This document shows, piece after piece, positions 24,724-32,886 of a stretch of 63,660 nt of DNA. Numbering within the stretch: the first letter of the stretch is position 1; each line of letters begins with the position of its first letter. Both the position numbers and the translations under genes were made by a program. Source of the stretch: Kitasatospora xanthocidica (GTDB taxonomy: Bacteria > Actinomycetota > Actinomycetes > Streptomycetales > Streptomycetaceae); assembly GCF_014656195.1 (NCBI RefSeq), contig NZ_BNBY01000037.1, positions 1 to 63,660 of the forward strand, written 5' to 3'. Under the pieces are notes generated by a model, which saw nothing but the letters and a program-made list of their open reading frames with translations, made no database searches and was not told the origin of the DNA.

Positions 24724-24737
24724 CGATCACGTGATCG
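24724..24737. promoter_or_regulatory. Perfect 14-bp palindrome upstream of lanM
   Basis: CGATCACGTGATCG is perfectly symmetric and lies 56 nt upstream of the chosen lanM start, in the 95-bp gap before the next gene. It is a good candidate operator, for example for the LAL regulator. Confidence 0.5.
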
Positions 24738-24763
24738 TCCGGCTCTCCGCCGACGCCCGGCCC

Positions 24764-25291
24764 TCAGCGGAAGTACAGCGCCGCCTTCTCCAGGACGTGC
24801 GAGGTGAACATCCCGCCCCAGGCGAAGCCGCCCCGGTACATCGTGACCCGGGCGGCCCCCGGAGCCGCCGCCTCCACCGCGACCGGCCGGGCGATCAGCG
24901 TGGCCCCGAGCACCCGTCCGTCCGCGCCCGCCCACCGCGCCGCCGCCGGGTCGACGGTGTCGCCGATCAGCGCGGGCAGGATCATCGCCGCGTTGCGGGC
25001 GCCCGCCAGCCCGCTGCGGACGCTCCCCGCGTGCTCCATCGCCCAGCTCGTGAACTCGGCCAGCGCGGCCTCGTCGACCCGGTGGACGGCGGCGGCGAGC
25101 ACGAACAGCTCGACCTTGGTGCCGAACCACCGCGCCTTGCGGTCCGACCGGCTGCCGATCACCGTCCGGATCCCGCGCCAGCTCCCCTCGGTCACCTGGC
25201 AGCCGTCCGCCGCCAGGCGCCCACGGAGTCCTTCCAGATAGGCGGTCGCCGAGTCCGCCGTCGGCGCGCTGTCGAACTGATGCTCCGTCAT
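24764..25291 (-). CDS. Conserved hypothetical protein
   Basis: 175 aa from ATG 25291 (MTEHQFDSAPTADS). It is soluble-looking, with no signal peptide or membrane segment. Conserved-looking stretches are GSRSDRKARWFGTKVELFVLAA, EFTSWAMEHAGS and a hydrophobic C-terminus (YRGGFAWGGMFTSHVLEKAALYF). I do not recognise a catalytic motif. It is codirectional with lanM across a 95-bp gap, so cotranscription is possible, and divergent from the phnA-like gene. Confidence 0.75.
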   Translation of the reverse strand: MTEHQFDSAPTADSATAYLEGLRGRLAADGCQVTEGSWRGIRTVIGSRSDRKARWFGTKVELFVLAAAVHRVDEAALAEFTSWAMEHAGSVRSGLAGARNAAMILPALIGDTVDPAAARWAGADGRVLGATLIARPVAVEAAAPGAARVTMYRGGFAWGGMFTSHVLEKAALYFR

Positions 25292-25427
25292 GGGTGGATC
25301 CTGCCCCACCCGCCCGGCATCGGGAAGGCCGCGGGGCGTCCCAACCTCAACCATGGCGAGGTCCGCGCGGCCGCGGTCCAGTACCAGGTGACCCATGGGT
25401 GAATCCATCACATGACAAACCGGCGAG

Positions 25428-25454
25428 TTGAAAAATTCTTCATATCCTTAGATC
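25428..25454 (+). promoter_or_regulatory. Candidate promoter of the phnA-like gene
   Basis: TTGAAA (25428-25433), 15 nt, then TAGATC (25449-25454), in an unusually AT-rich patch (about 25405-25460), 35 nt before the ATG. The spacing is slightly short for a vegetative promoter. Confidence 0.4.
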
Positions 25455-25488
25455 CTGGCCCCATTCCGAACGACTGGACAATGTGAGC

Positions 25489-25839
25489 ATGAGCGACAAC
25501 CTTCCCCCCTGCCCGAAGTGCGCCGGCGAGTACACGTACGAGATGGACGCCATGATGGTCTGCCCGGAGTGCGGCCACGAGTGGGCGCCCACCGAGGCGG
25601 GCGAGGCCGGGGCGGGCGAGCGGGTGATCAAGGACTCGGTCGGCAATGTGCTGAGCGACGGCGACACCGTGACGGTGGTCAAGGCCCTCAAGGTCAAGGG
25701 CAGCGCCTCCGGCATCAAGGCGGGCACCAAGGTTCGCAACATCCGCCTGGTCGACGGTGTGGACGGGCACGACATCGACTGCCGGATCGAGGGCTTCGGG
25801 GCCATGCAGCTCAAGTCCAGCGTGGTCAAGAAGGCCTGA
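25489..25839 (+). CDS. phnA: PhnA/YjdM-family zinc-ribbon protein
   Basis: A 116-aa protein with an N-terminal zinc ribbon (CPKC near residues 8-11, CPEC near 27-30). The SH3-like C-terminal PhnA domain is marked by VIKDSVGNVLSDGDTVTVVKALKVKG and KVRNIRLVDG. The family is widespread. Despite the name, a phosphonate role is unproven, and no phn genes are nearby. ATG 25489 was chosen over GTG 25483 by family length; neither has a strong ribosome-binding site. It is monocistronic, followed by a hairpin. Confidence 0.92.
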   Translation: MSDNLPPCPKCAGEYTYEMDAMMVCPECGHEWAPTEAGEAGAGERVIKDSVGNVLSDGDTVTVVKALKVKGSASGIKAGTKVRNIRLVDGVDGHDIDCRIEGFGAMQLKSSVVKKA

Positions 25840-25886
25840 CCCCCGGCCCCCCGGCCCCCCGGCCCATGGCCCCCTGGGGTCGCCCG

Positions 25887-25914
25887 CCCCGCCGTCCGTA
25901 CGCCGACGGCGGGG
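25887..25914 (+). terminator. Hairpin after the phnA-like gene
   Basis: CCCCGCCGTC (25887-25896) and GACGGCGGGG (25905-25914) form a perfect 10-bp stem with an 8-nt loop, 47 nt past the stop. A C-rich repeat (CCCCCCGG)n precedes it. Confidence 0.65.
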
Positions 25915-26022
25915 CCGGCCGGGCCGCGTGCCGCCGGAGTACTGGCGGTGATCCGCTCCGAGGACGATGATGTCGCGGTGCCGCCCCGCGGCCCGGTCCG
26001 GACCCGTCCCCTCGGAGGCGTC

Positions 26023-27570
26023 ATGCTGAACCTGTCGGTCCTGCTCGAGGACTCCGCCCGTACGCACCCGGACCGTGACGCGGTGGTGCTCGGCTCGACG
26101 CGGCTGACCTACGCCCAGGTCGACGCCGCCGCGAACCGGGTCGCCAACCTGCTGGTGGAGCACGGGATCCGGCCCGGTGACCGGGTGGCGCTGAGCTGTC
26201 CCAACCTGCCGCAGTTCCCGGTCGTCTACTACGGCATCCTCAAGGCCGGCGGGGTCGTCGTCCCGCTGAACATCCTGCTCAAGTCGCGCGAGGTGGCCTA
26301 CCACCTGCGCGACGGCGAGGTGAAGGCGTACTTCTGCTTCGAGGGGATGCCGGGCCTGCCGATCGGGGAGGAGGGCCGGCGGGCGTTCGCGGAGGTCGAG
26401 GGCTGCGAGCACTTCTTCCTGATCACCGCCGATCCGGCCACGCCCTCGCCGGTCGCGGGGGAGGAGACCCTGGACGCGGCGCTGGCCGGCCGGTCCCCGG
26501 TCTTCGACCCGGTGGCCACCGAGGCGACCGACACCGCCATCATCCTCTACACCTCGGGCACCACCGGTCAGCCCAAGGGTGCCGAACTCTCCCACGTGAA
26601 CACGGTGATGAACGTGCTCGCCTGCAACCGGGTGTTCCGGAGCGCGCCGGCCACCGACAGCCACCTGCTGTGCCTGCCGCTGTTCCACACCTTCGGCTCC
26701 ACCGTCCAGATGCACACCGGCTTCTCGACGGCCGCGACCCTCCACCTGGTGCCGCGCTTCGACGCGGCGGAGGTGGTGCGGCTGATGGAGACCGAGGAGA
26801 TCACCTTCTTCGCCGGGGTCCCGACCATGTGGTGGGCCCTGCTGGGCGCCCTCGCCGACACCGTCGACGTGGACCGGATCGCCCGCAACCTGCGGATCGG
26901 GGTCTCCGGCGGCGCCCCGCTGCCGGTGGAGCTGCTCGGCCGGATCGAGGAGCGGCTCGGGATCAGGGTCCTGGAGGGGTACGGCCTCTCCGAGACCTCG
27001 CCGGTGGTGACCTTCTCCGACCCTGGCCGCGCGCCGCGCCCCGGTTCCGTCGGGGTGCCGATCTGGGGCGTCGAGCTGAAGCTGATCGACGAGGACTGGT
27101 CGGAGGTCACCGGGCCCGGCGCCGTCGGCGAGATCGCGGTCAAGGGCCACGCCGTGATGAAGGGCTACTACAACCGGCCCGGGGCCACTGCCGCCGCGAT
27201 CAGGGACGGCTGGTTCCGCACCGGCGACCTGGCCCGCCGGGACGAGGACGGCTTCTACTACATCGTCGACCGGGTGAAGGACATGATCATCCGGGGCGGC
27301 TTCAACGTGTACCCGCGCGAGGTCGAGGAGGTGCTGATGACGCACCCCGCGATCAGCCTCGCCGCGGTGGTCGGCGTGCCGCACGAGAGCCACGGCGAGG
27401 AGGTCAAGGCGTACGTGATCCTGCACCCCGGCGCCTCGGCCACCCCCGAGGAGCTGATCGCCTGGGGCAGGGGGCAGATGGCCGGCCACAAGTACCCGCG
27501 CATCGTGGAACTCGTCGAGGCCCTGCCGATGACCGCCACCGGCAAGATCCTCAAGCGCGAACTCGGCTGA
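26023..27570 (+). CDS. Fatty acyl-CoA ligase (FadD-like)
   Basis: A 515-aa ANL-superfamily enzyme that activates a carboxylic acid as acyl-AMP and then the CoA thioester. Motifs are YTSGTTGQPKG, GYGLSETSP, GWFRTGDLARRDEDGFYYIVDR, and the C-terminal catalytic lysine in MTATGKILKREL. ATG 26023 follows GGAGG. There is no carrier domain, and the gene is separate from the NRPS operon. Medium/long-chain fatty acids are the usual substrates of this class; the exact acid cannot be told. It is convergent with the tetR gene at 27639. Confidence 0.9.
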   Translation: MLNLSVLLEDSARTHPDRDAVVLGSTRLTYAQVDAAANRVANLLVEHGIRPGDRVALSCPNLPQFPVVYYGILKAGGVVVPLNILLKSREVAYHLRDGEVKAYFCFEGMPGLPIGEEGRRAFAEVEGCEHFFLITADPATPSPVAGEETLDAALAGRSPVFDPVATEATDTAIILYTSGTTGQPKGAELSHVNTVMNVLACNRVFRSAPATDSHLLCLPLFHTFGSTVQMHTGFSTAATLHLVPRFDAAEVVRLMETEEITFFAGVPTMWWALLGALADTVDVDRIARNLRIGVSGGAPLPVELLGRIEERLGIRVLEGYGLSETSPVVTFSDPGRAPRPGSVGVPIWGVELKLIDEDWSEVTGPGAVGEIAVKGHAVMKGYYNRPGATAAAIRDGWFRTGDLARRDEDGFYYIVDRVKDMIIRGGFNVYPREVEEVLMTHPAISLAAVVGVPHESHGEEVKAYVILHPGASATPEELIAWGRGQMAGHKYPRIVELVEALPMTATGKILKRELG

Positions 27571-27650
27571 CCGGCCCTCACCCGGACCTCACCTGACCGG
27601 TTCTCACCTGACCGACCCTCAGCCGACCGGCCCGGTTCTCACCTGACCGG
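27571..27650. repeat. Short direct repeats between convergent genes
   Basis: Three copies of CTCACCTGACCG(G) (27588-27600, 27603-27614, 27638-27650) plus degenerate copies fill the 68-bp gap. The last copy supplies the stop codon of the tetR gene. Confidence 0.8.
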
Positions 27651-28298
27651 CTCGCGCCGCTCGACGGCGTCGAAGGCGGGCGCGAGCGGGGCCAGTGCCG
27701 CGCGGAGCCGGTCGGGCAGCGAACCGGAGGGGACCACCAGTCCTCCGGCGCCGGTACCCGCGAGGGCCCCCGCAGTCCCGGCCGGGCGGAGCCAGCCCTC
27801 CAGCGCGATGCGCACCGCCGCGGCCACGCTCGCCGCGAGCACGCGGGCGGTGGACTCGCCCGCGTTCTCCAGGCGTTCGGCGAGTACCGCCGTGAGCGGG
27901 GGCTCGATGTCGGCGGTGGCATCGAGGAAGGCCTCGCGCAGCGCGCTCCGGGTGGTGATCAGCAGCAGTGCCCCGTGCTCGTGCTCACCGGTGCCGGTGT
28001 ACTGCTCGACCACCGCGTCGGTGACGGCGTCGGCCAGGCGGACCCCCGCGGGCCGGGCCGCGACCGCCGCCGCGACCCGGGCCTCCCGGTCCGCGGTGAC
28101 GGCGGAGACGATCGCCTGCTCGCGGCTGGCGAAGTAGTTGTTGTAGGTGCGCGGTGAGACCCCGGCCGCCTCGGCGATGTCCTCGACCCGCACCCCGTCG
28201 GGGCCGCGTTCCACGGCCAGCCGCAGGGCCGCCTCGCGCAGCGCCGCGCGGGTGGCCTGCTTCTTCCGCTCCCGCAGTCCCGGTGGTGGTGTCGTCAC
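27639..28298 (-). CDS. TetR-family regulator
   Basis: 219 aa. The N-terminal TetR HTH is clear: LRERKKQATRAALREAALRLA, then VEDIAEAAGVSPRTYNNYFASREQAI. The C-terminal ligand domain is of the MftR-like/TetR_C type with Ala-rich helices. I chose GTG 28298; upstream in-frame codons read through the operator region and lack a ribosome-binding site. It is divergent from the TIM-barrel-like gene at 28468, and two palindromes sit between them, so it probably represses itself and that gene. Confidence 0.9.
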   Translation of the reverse strand: MTTPPPGLRERKKQATRAALREAALRLAVERGPDGVRVEDIAEAAGVSPRTYNNYFASREQAIVSAVTADREARVAAAVAARPAGVRLADAVTDAVVEQYTGTGEHEHGALLLITTRSALREAFLDATADIEPPLTAVLAERLENAGESTARVLAASVAAAVRIALEGWLRPAGTAGALAGTGAGGLVVPSGSLPDRLRAALAPLAPAFDAVERREPVR

Positions 28299-28336
28299 GG
28301 GGTCAGCGTTCCACACCGGGCTGCGCGCCCGCAAAC

Positions 28337-28398
28337 TTGCGTGCTCGCAAATCTGCATGCCAGCACATATGCGTACGAGAAAACTTGCGTGCACGCAA
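28337..28398. promoter_or_regulatory. Two operator-like palindromes for the divergent tetR pair
   Basis: TTGCGTGCACGCAA (28385-28398) is a perfect 14-bp palindrome. TTGCGTGCTCGCAA (28337-28350) differs at one base. Their centres are 48 bp apart. Both are flanked by AAAC on the left and lie between tetR (27639-28298) and the gene starting at 28468. Confidence 0.75.
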
Positions 28399-28467
28399 AA
28401 GTCCTGTCAGTCTCGACCAGGCCGGGGCCGACCGGTCCCGACAGGTCCCGACAGGGAGGGCATCGTC

Positions 28468-29493
28468 GTGCGGGCAAGAGGAATGACCTACGACACCGGA
28501 TTCGTCGTGCACGGGCGGACGTCCCGCGAGCACTTCGACCCCGCGGTGGTCCGGCGCGAACTCGCGATCATCCGCGACGACCTGCACTGCAACGCGGTCC
28601 AGATCGTCGGCGGCGACCCGGACCGGCTGGAGGCGGCCGCCGCCGCTGCCGCGGAGCTCGGACTGGAGGTCTGGTTCTCGCCGTATCCGCTGGAGCTGGA
28701 TCCGGAGCAGATCCTCACGCTCTTCCGGGACTGTGCCGAGCGGGCGGAGAGGCTCCGACGGGAGGGGGCCGCGGTGGTGTTCGTCGCGGGGGTCGAGCTG
28801 AGCGTGATGAACCGGGGGTTCCTGCCCGGGGAGAGCCCCGAGGAGCGGGTCGAGCAGCTGATGGCCCGCCCCGAGCGGCGGGCCGACGCGATGCGCGACC
28901 TCGGGGTGCGGGTCAACGCGTTCCTCCGCGAGGCCGCGGCCGCCGTCCGCGAGCGGTTCCGGGGCGCACTCACCTACGCGTCCATCCAGTTCGAGCAGGT
29001 CGACTGGACCCCGTTCGACTTCGCGACGTACGAGCTGATCCGCTCCGCCGAGGTCGCCGACCGGTTCCGGGAGGCGGTGCGCACCCTGGCCCGGGGCCCC
29101 AAGCCGCTCGCTGTCACGGGGTTCGGCACCGCGGCCTACCGTGGCGCGGGCGACCGCGGCGGGCGGGTGCTGGAGGTGGTTGAGCACGACCCGGAGACGA
29201 GGGCCCCCGCACGACTGAACGGCGTGTACGAGCGTGACGAGGCCGGCCAGGCCGCCTATCTGAGCGAGCTGCTGGAGATCTTCGAGACCGAGGGCGTGGA
29301 CAGCGCGTTCGTCTTCCTGTTCGCCCTGCCCGGCTACCCGCACCGCCCGGACGGCGACCCCAGGGACGACCTGGACCGGGCCGGCCTGGGCATCGTCAAA
29401 CTCCTCGAAGGCCGCCGGGGGCAGGCCTACCCCGACATGGAGTGGGAGCCCAAGGCCGCCTTCGCGGCCGTGGCACAGCGGTACCTGCGCTAG
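28468..29493 (+). CDS. TIM-barrel-like protein of unknown function
   Basis: 341 aa from GTG 28468, which has AGGGAGGG about 7 nt upstream. The pattern is that of a glycoside-hydrolase-like beta/alpha barrel: HCNAVQIVGGDPDRLEAAAAAAAELGLEVWFSPYP (cut: LGLEVWFSPYP), then AVVFVAGVELSVMNRGF, and a late FVFLFALPGYP. Relatives are, from memory, sometimes labelled abortive infection protein in Streptomyces; I cannot confirm an anti-phage role. There is no signal peptide. It is divergent from a TetR gene with two strong operator sites upstream, so it is probably inducible. Confidence 0.75.
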   Translation: MRARGMTYDTGFVVHGRTSREHFDPAVVRRELAIIRDDLHCNAVQIVGGDPDRLEAAAAAAAELGLEVWFSPYPLELDPEQILTLFRDCAERAERLRREGAAVVFVAGVELSVMNRGFLPGESPEERVEQLMARPERRADAMRDLGVRVNAFLREAAAAVRERFRGALTYASIQFEQVDWTPFDFATYELIRSAEVADRFREAVRTLARGPKPLAVTGFGTAAYRGAGDRGGRVLEVVEHDPETRAPARLNGVYERDEAGQAAYLSELLEIFETEGVDSAFVFLFALPGYPHRPDGDPRDDLDRAGLGIVKLLEGRRGQAYPDMEWEPKAAFAAVAQRYLR

Positions 29494-29532
29494 GTACCTG
29501 CGCTAGGCACCTGGGCAAAGTACCTGCGACGG
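29481..29532. repeat. 13-bp tandem repeat spanning a stop codon
   Basis: GTACCTGCGCTAG occurs at 29481-29493 and 29494-29506, followed by two degenerate copies up to 29532. The first copy encodes the last residues and TAG stop of the preceding gene; the array ends at the stop of the convergent gene. Confidence 0.85.
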
Positions 29533-29907
29533 CTAGGCCGGGAAGCTGTCGATGAACGCCTCCCGGCCGCCGGCCAGGTCGAGCGGCTCCAGCTCGGCGT
29601 CGTAGTCGACCCACCACACCACCGGTACGGTGGGCGCCAGTTCGTGCAGCGCGGTGTAGATGACGGTGAGCGGCGCGGAGTGCGGCTCCCGGTCCTCGAA
29701 GGAGAAGGCGCCGTGCCGCAGGTTGTAGGACACCTCCGCCCACCGGCCGGGCTCGACCTCGGCGTGGACCTCCAGGAAGTTCTCGAAGGCGCCGCTCACG
29801 GTGGCGTCCGGCCAGTGGCGGCGGACGCACTCCGTGAGTTGCTCGCCGGTGAAGGTCCACGGTCCGGCCTGTTCGCGGTCGGCGCTGACGTAGAAGGTGG
29901 ATCCCAC
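29533..29907 (-). CDS. Putative immunity protein for the adjacent toxin
   Basis: 124 aa from GTG 29907. A small, acidic, soluble protein (WTFTGEQLTECVRRHWPDATVSG, then VHAEVEPGRWAEVSYNLRHG). It lies 71 nt downstream of a polymorphic-toxin-like gene on the same strand. Small acidic proteins in this place are usually immunity proteins. I do not recognise the family; the role rests on position and size. Confidence 0.6.
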   Translation of the reverse strand: MGSTFYVSADREQAGPWTFTGEQLTECVRRHWPDATVSGAFENFLEVHAEVEPGRWAEVSYNLRHGAFSFEDREPHSAPLTVIYTALHELAPTVPVVWWVDYDAELEPLDLAGGREAFIDSFPA

Positions 29908-29978
29908 GGGGTGTTCTCGCTTCTCTCAGTGGTGTGGAACGGTGCCGCGGACTGGGTGCCCGGTCGTGGCGGTCACCG

Positions 29979-31574
29979 TCACGGTACGACGCGGACGTTC
30001 CCGGTGACGCCCTTGGCGGTCATCAGGGCCTGGAAGTAGGAGCTGGCCTTGCCGTCGTTGGTGATGAGCTCCAGGTGGTTGACCTTGTTGCGGGGGTCGT
30101 TGAGCGCCGACGCGTACTTGTCGAGCTTCTTCGCCTCGCCGTCCATCGTGTTCTCGTACACGAAGTCGAAGACGCCGTCCGCGTTGTCCAGCCGGAAGGG
30201 GGACTTGCAGCTCTTCTGCTGGCCGATGTACTTGGCGTCGATCGCGGCGCCGTCCTCGGGGCGCACGCCGTCGGCGTCCATGCCCAGCTCGCGGCCGGTC
30301 TCCGGGTCGGTCACGCCGGTGTACAGCCGGTACTCGGTCGACCCGGCCACCCGGACCTGGTAGGCCCGGCGCGCGTCGATCTTGGGGTCGCCCTTGACGG
30401 AGGGGCCCAGCGCCTGGAAGGTGCGGCCGTCCTGCTGCATCTGCGCCATCCAGGTCCGGACGGCGGCCTGGTCCTGCGGCGACAGCGCCGGGAAGGGGCT
30501 GTTCGGGTCGCGGGGCAGCGGCGGCATGCCGGGCGTGACGGTGAACGGCGGGGGCTTGGGCGCGGGGGCGGCCGCGGCGTCGGTCGCCCCGGCCAGGACG
30601 ACGGCGGTGGTGGCGACGGCGGTCACCGTGGCGCCGACGGGGATCAGGCTCGCCGCCGCCGCGTCGACCACGGCCGCCGCCTCGGCCAGGACGGCGAGTT
30701 CCGCGCTGCCCTCGACGGCCGCGGTCATGGCGGCCGCCGCGGTGCCGGCCTCGGCGACGATCGCCGCCTCGCCGCCGGCCGCCGCCACGTCGGACCCGCC
30801 GAGGGTGAAGACGGTCAGCAGGATGCCGGCCCCGGCGACGATGCCGGCGGTGATCGCGAGGTCCTCCAGCGTGTCGCGCAGGTCCTCGACCTGCTTGGCG
30901 TACGCCTCGCAGGCCTGGCCGAGCTTGAACGCGGCGTTGGTGATGCTGTTCAGCAGCGGGCCCTCGGTGGCGCAACCGTCGTGCACCTTGGCCCAGTTCT
31001 GGGCGAAGGAGGTGACGGCGCCGGAGGTGCTGGAGGCGGTGACGCGCAGCACCCGCTTGTCGCCCTCGGCGCCGAGCTTGCTGACCAGTTCGGCGAAGTG
31101 CTTCCAGTCGCTTGCCGCCTGGCGGAGCTTGTCCGGATCGCCCTGCGGCCAGAACTCCTTGAGGATGTCGTGGATCGCCCCGCTGTCGTTGTGCCCGGCG
31201 GCGGAGCGGAGCTTGGCCTTGGCGACCTGCTCGTCGCACTGCGGGTTCGCCGACTCCGGGAGCTTCTGCGGCGCCATCATCGAGGCCGCGACGTCGGCGT
31301 CGGTCTGCAGGTAGTTGATCGCCATCGTGTACAGGCCGTTGGCCGTCCCGCCGAGCTGGCCGACGACCTGGGCCATCGCGTCGACGAGCTTCTGCGCGGC
31401 CGGATCGAACGTGGCGGCGAACTTGGTGCCGGTGTCGTCGTCGCCGGCCATGCCCGCGGTGGCGTCCGTGGCGAAGACCAGGCTGCGGTAGATCTGGGCC
31501 GCGGCGTTCTGCAAGTCGGTGAACCCGGCGGAGGACAGCAGCATGTCCGCCGGTTTGACGTGGAAGTCCGTCAT
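29979..31574 (-). CDS. WXG-type polymorphic toxin with nuclease-like C-terminus
   Basis: 531 aa from ATG 31574 (GGGGGGA upstream). Residues 1-260 are helical and WXG100/EsxA-like. Two hydrophobic, Ala/Gly-rich stretches follow (LAITAGIVAGAGILLTVFTL; ASLIPVGATVTAVATTAVVL), and a Pro-rich linker (APAPKPPPFTVTPGMPP) comes before the C-terminal 140 residues. That tail has RPEDGAAIDAKYIGQQKSC, an (E/D)-x-K pattern of restriction-endonuclease-fold toxins, then a C-terminal VNHLELITNDGKASSYFQAL. This is the usual build of a type VII-exported polymorphic toxin. Export and nuclease activity are inferred; no ESX genes are in the window. Confidence 0.72.
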   Translation of the reverse strand: MTDFHVKPADMLLSSAGFTDLQNAAAQIYRSLVFATDATAGMAGDDDTGTKFAATFDPAAQKLVDAMAQVVGQLGGTANGLYTMAINYLQTDADVAASMMAPQKLPESANPQCDEQVAKAKLRSAAGHNDSGAIHDILKEFWPQGDPDKLRQAASDWKHFAELVSKLGAEGDKRVLRVTASSTSGAVTSFAQNWAKVHDGCATEGPLLNSITNAAFKLGQACEAYAKQVEDLRDTLEDLAITAGIVAGAGILLTVFTLGGSDVAAAGGEAAIVAEAGTAAAAMTAAVEGSAELAVLAEAAAVVDAAAASLIPVGATVTAVATTAVVLAGATDAAAAPAPKPPPFTVTPGMPPLPRDPNSPFPALSPQDQAAVRTWMAQMQQDGRTFQALGPSVKGDPKIDARRAYQVRVAGSTEYRLYTGVTDPETGRELGMDADGVRPEDGAAIDAKYIGQQKSCKSPFRLDNADGVFDFVYENTMDGEAKKLDKYASALNDPRNKVNHLELITNDGKASSYFQALMTAKGVTGNVRVVP

Positions 31575-31698
31575 GGTGTCCCCCCGATACGTCCTGACAC
31601 GGCCACGGTAGCAAGCGATGCGGACCGTGACACGTCCCGGGACGGGAGTTCCCACCGCAGGTCAGGAGTGGTGACGGGGTCTTCGCCCGATGCGCACG

Positions 31699-31739
31699 GC
31701 TCCGCCGCGGGTCCTTCGCGAAAGGACCCGCGGCGGAGC
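31699..31739 (-). terminator. Perfect 18-bp stem hairpin downstream of the PIG-L gene
   Basis: Bases 31699-31716 pair perfectly with 31722-31739 around a 5-nt loop (CGCGA). It lies 43 nt past the stop of the minus-strand deacetylase gene and 124 nt upstream of the toxin gene start, insulating the two. Confidence 0.8.
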
Positions 31740-31782
31740 GGCGGCGCAGCGGGCGCAGCGGCGGCAGCGGCGGCTGCCGCGG

Positions 31783-32619
31783 TCAGCGCAGCCCGGCGAA
31801 CAGGTCGTTCTCGGGCAGGTCCGCGCCGGTGGAGTCCTTGACCCGGACGAAGGTCTCCACGCCCCACAGGTCGTTGAACCGCTCCTTGCCCATGCGCAGG
31901 AAGAAGATGTTCTCGCCCTGGCTGGCGTGGGCGGCGAGGGCGTCGAACTTCTGGTCGCCGAACGCGGTGGTGTCCACCCAGGTGCTGACCTCCTCGTCGG
32001 GCAGCCCGATCGAGTGCAGGTCGACGGCCTCCGTCGGGTCCTCCGGCTCCTCGAAGTCCGCGCCGAACTCGCGCATGACCTCTCCGAACCGCTTCATCAT
32101 CGAGTGCGGCGCCGTCGTCCAGTACACCTTGGGCTCCGCCTCGACCAGCTCCAGCGCCGCCATGGTGATGCGGTGGGCCTGGATGTGGTCGGGGTGGCCG
32201 TAGAACCCGTTCTCGTCGTAGGTGACGACCACGTCGGGCTGGTAGCGGCGCATCAACTCGGCGAGCCGGGCGGCGCCCTCCTCGACCGGGGTCTGCCAGA
32301 AGGAGCCGGGCGCGTCATTGGTCGCCCAGCCCATCATGCCGGAGTCGGCGTACTCCAGGAGCTCCAGGTGACTGACCTTCAGCACCTCGCAGGAGGCCTC
32401 CAGTTCGGTACGGCGCATCGCGGCGACGGCCGCCGGGTCGTGTCCCGGGTCACCCGGCTTGACACCCCCCGGTCCGTCGCCGCAACCGCCGTCGGTACAC
32501 GTCACCAGGACCGTACGGATGCCCTCCGCCGCGTACCGGGCCAGCACACCCCCGGTGCCACTGGCCTCGTCGTCGGGGTGCGCGTGCACCGCCATCAGCG
32601 TCAACGGCCGGTCAGCCAT
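31783..32619 (-). CDS. PIG-L/LmbE-family deacetylase
   Basis: 278 aa. The zinc signature is intact: AVHAHPDDEASGTGG at the N-terminus and YGHPDHIQAHR in the middle, with ENGFYGHPDH. The family contains MshB and Mca (mycothiol pathway) and GlcNAc deacetylases. The sequence lacks enough diagnostic residues for me to choose between mycothiol S-conjugate amidase and an antibiotic or sugar deacetylase. ATG 32619 has GGAGG 9 nt upstream. It is monocistronic, with a strong hairpin behind it. Confidence 0.88.
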   Translation of the reverse strand: MADRPLTLMAVHAHPDDEASGTGGVLARYAAEGIRTVLVTCTDGGCGDGPGGVKPGDPGHDPAAVAAMRRTELEASCEVLKVSHLELLEYADSGMMGWATNDAPGSFWQTPVEEGAARLAELMRRYQPDVVVTYDENGFYGHPDHIQAHRITMAALELVEAEPKVYWTTAPHSMMKRFGEVMREFGADFEEPEDPTEAVDLHSIGLPDEEVSTWVDTTAFGDQKFDALAAHASQGENIFFLRMGKERFNDLWGVETFVRVKDSTGADLPENDLFAGLR

Positions 32620-32713
32620 GAAAACCATCCTCCGGGTCTGAAAGTGCTCGGTTCCGAGTCTGCGCTACGACGGCAAGCAGCCGCCCCGCATTATCGGGGG
32701 CACCGGTGACAAC

Positions 32714-32755
32714 CCCAAGCGATCACTTGGGTAATCCCGATGAATCCCTGGGATT
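32714..32755. promoter_or_regulatory. Adjacent palindromes upstream of the PIG-L/PanE divergon
   Basis: CCCAAG-N6-CTTGGG (32714-32731) and AATCCCTGGGATT (32743-32755) lie in the 267-bp divergent gap between 32619 and 32887, in a less GC-rich patch (about 32700-32785). They are candidate operators. The rest of the gap (32756-32886) shows nothing clear apart from the GAGAGGA ribosome-binding site. Confidence 0.5.
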
Positions 32756-32886
32756 GACTTGGATCATGGTGGATTCGATCATCGCTGCATGGCCCGGGCG
32801 GCAACCGGCCCGGCCTCGCGCGTCCGGTACCCACGGGCGGCGGGGCCGTGCGGTGCCGACCCACGACGTGCCGAGAGGAATCCATC

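Noticed and set aside
29908..29978. Separate small gene between toxin and immunity genes
   Set aside because: The 71-nt gap has no start/stop pair with a ribosome-binding site worth calling.
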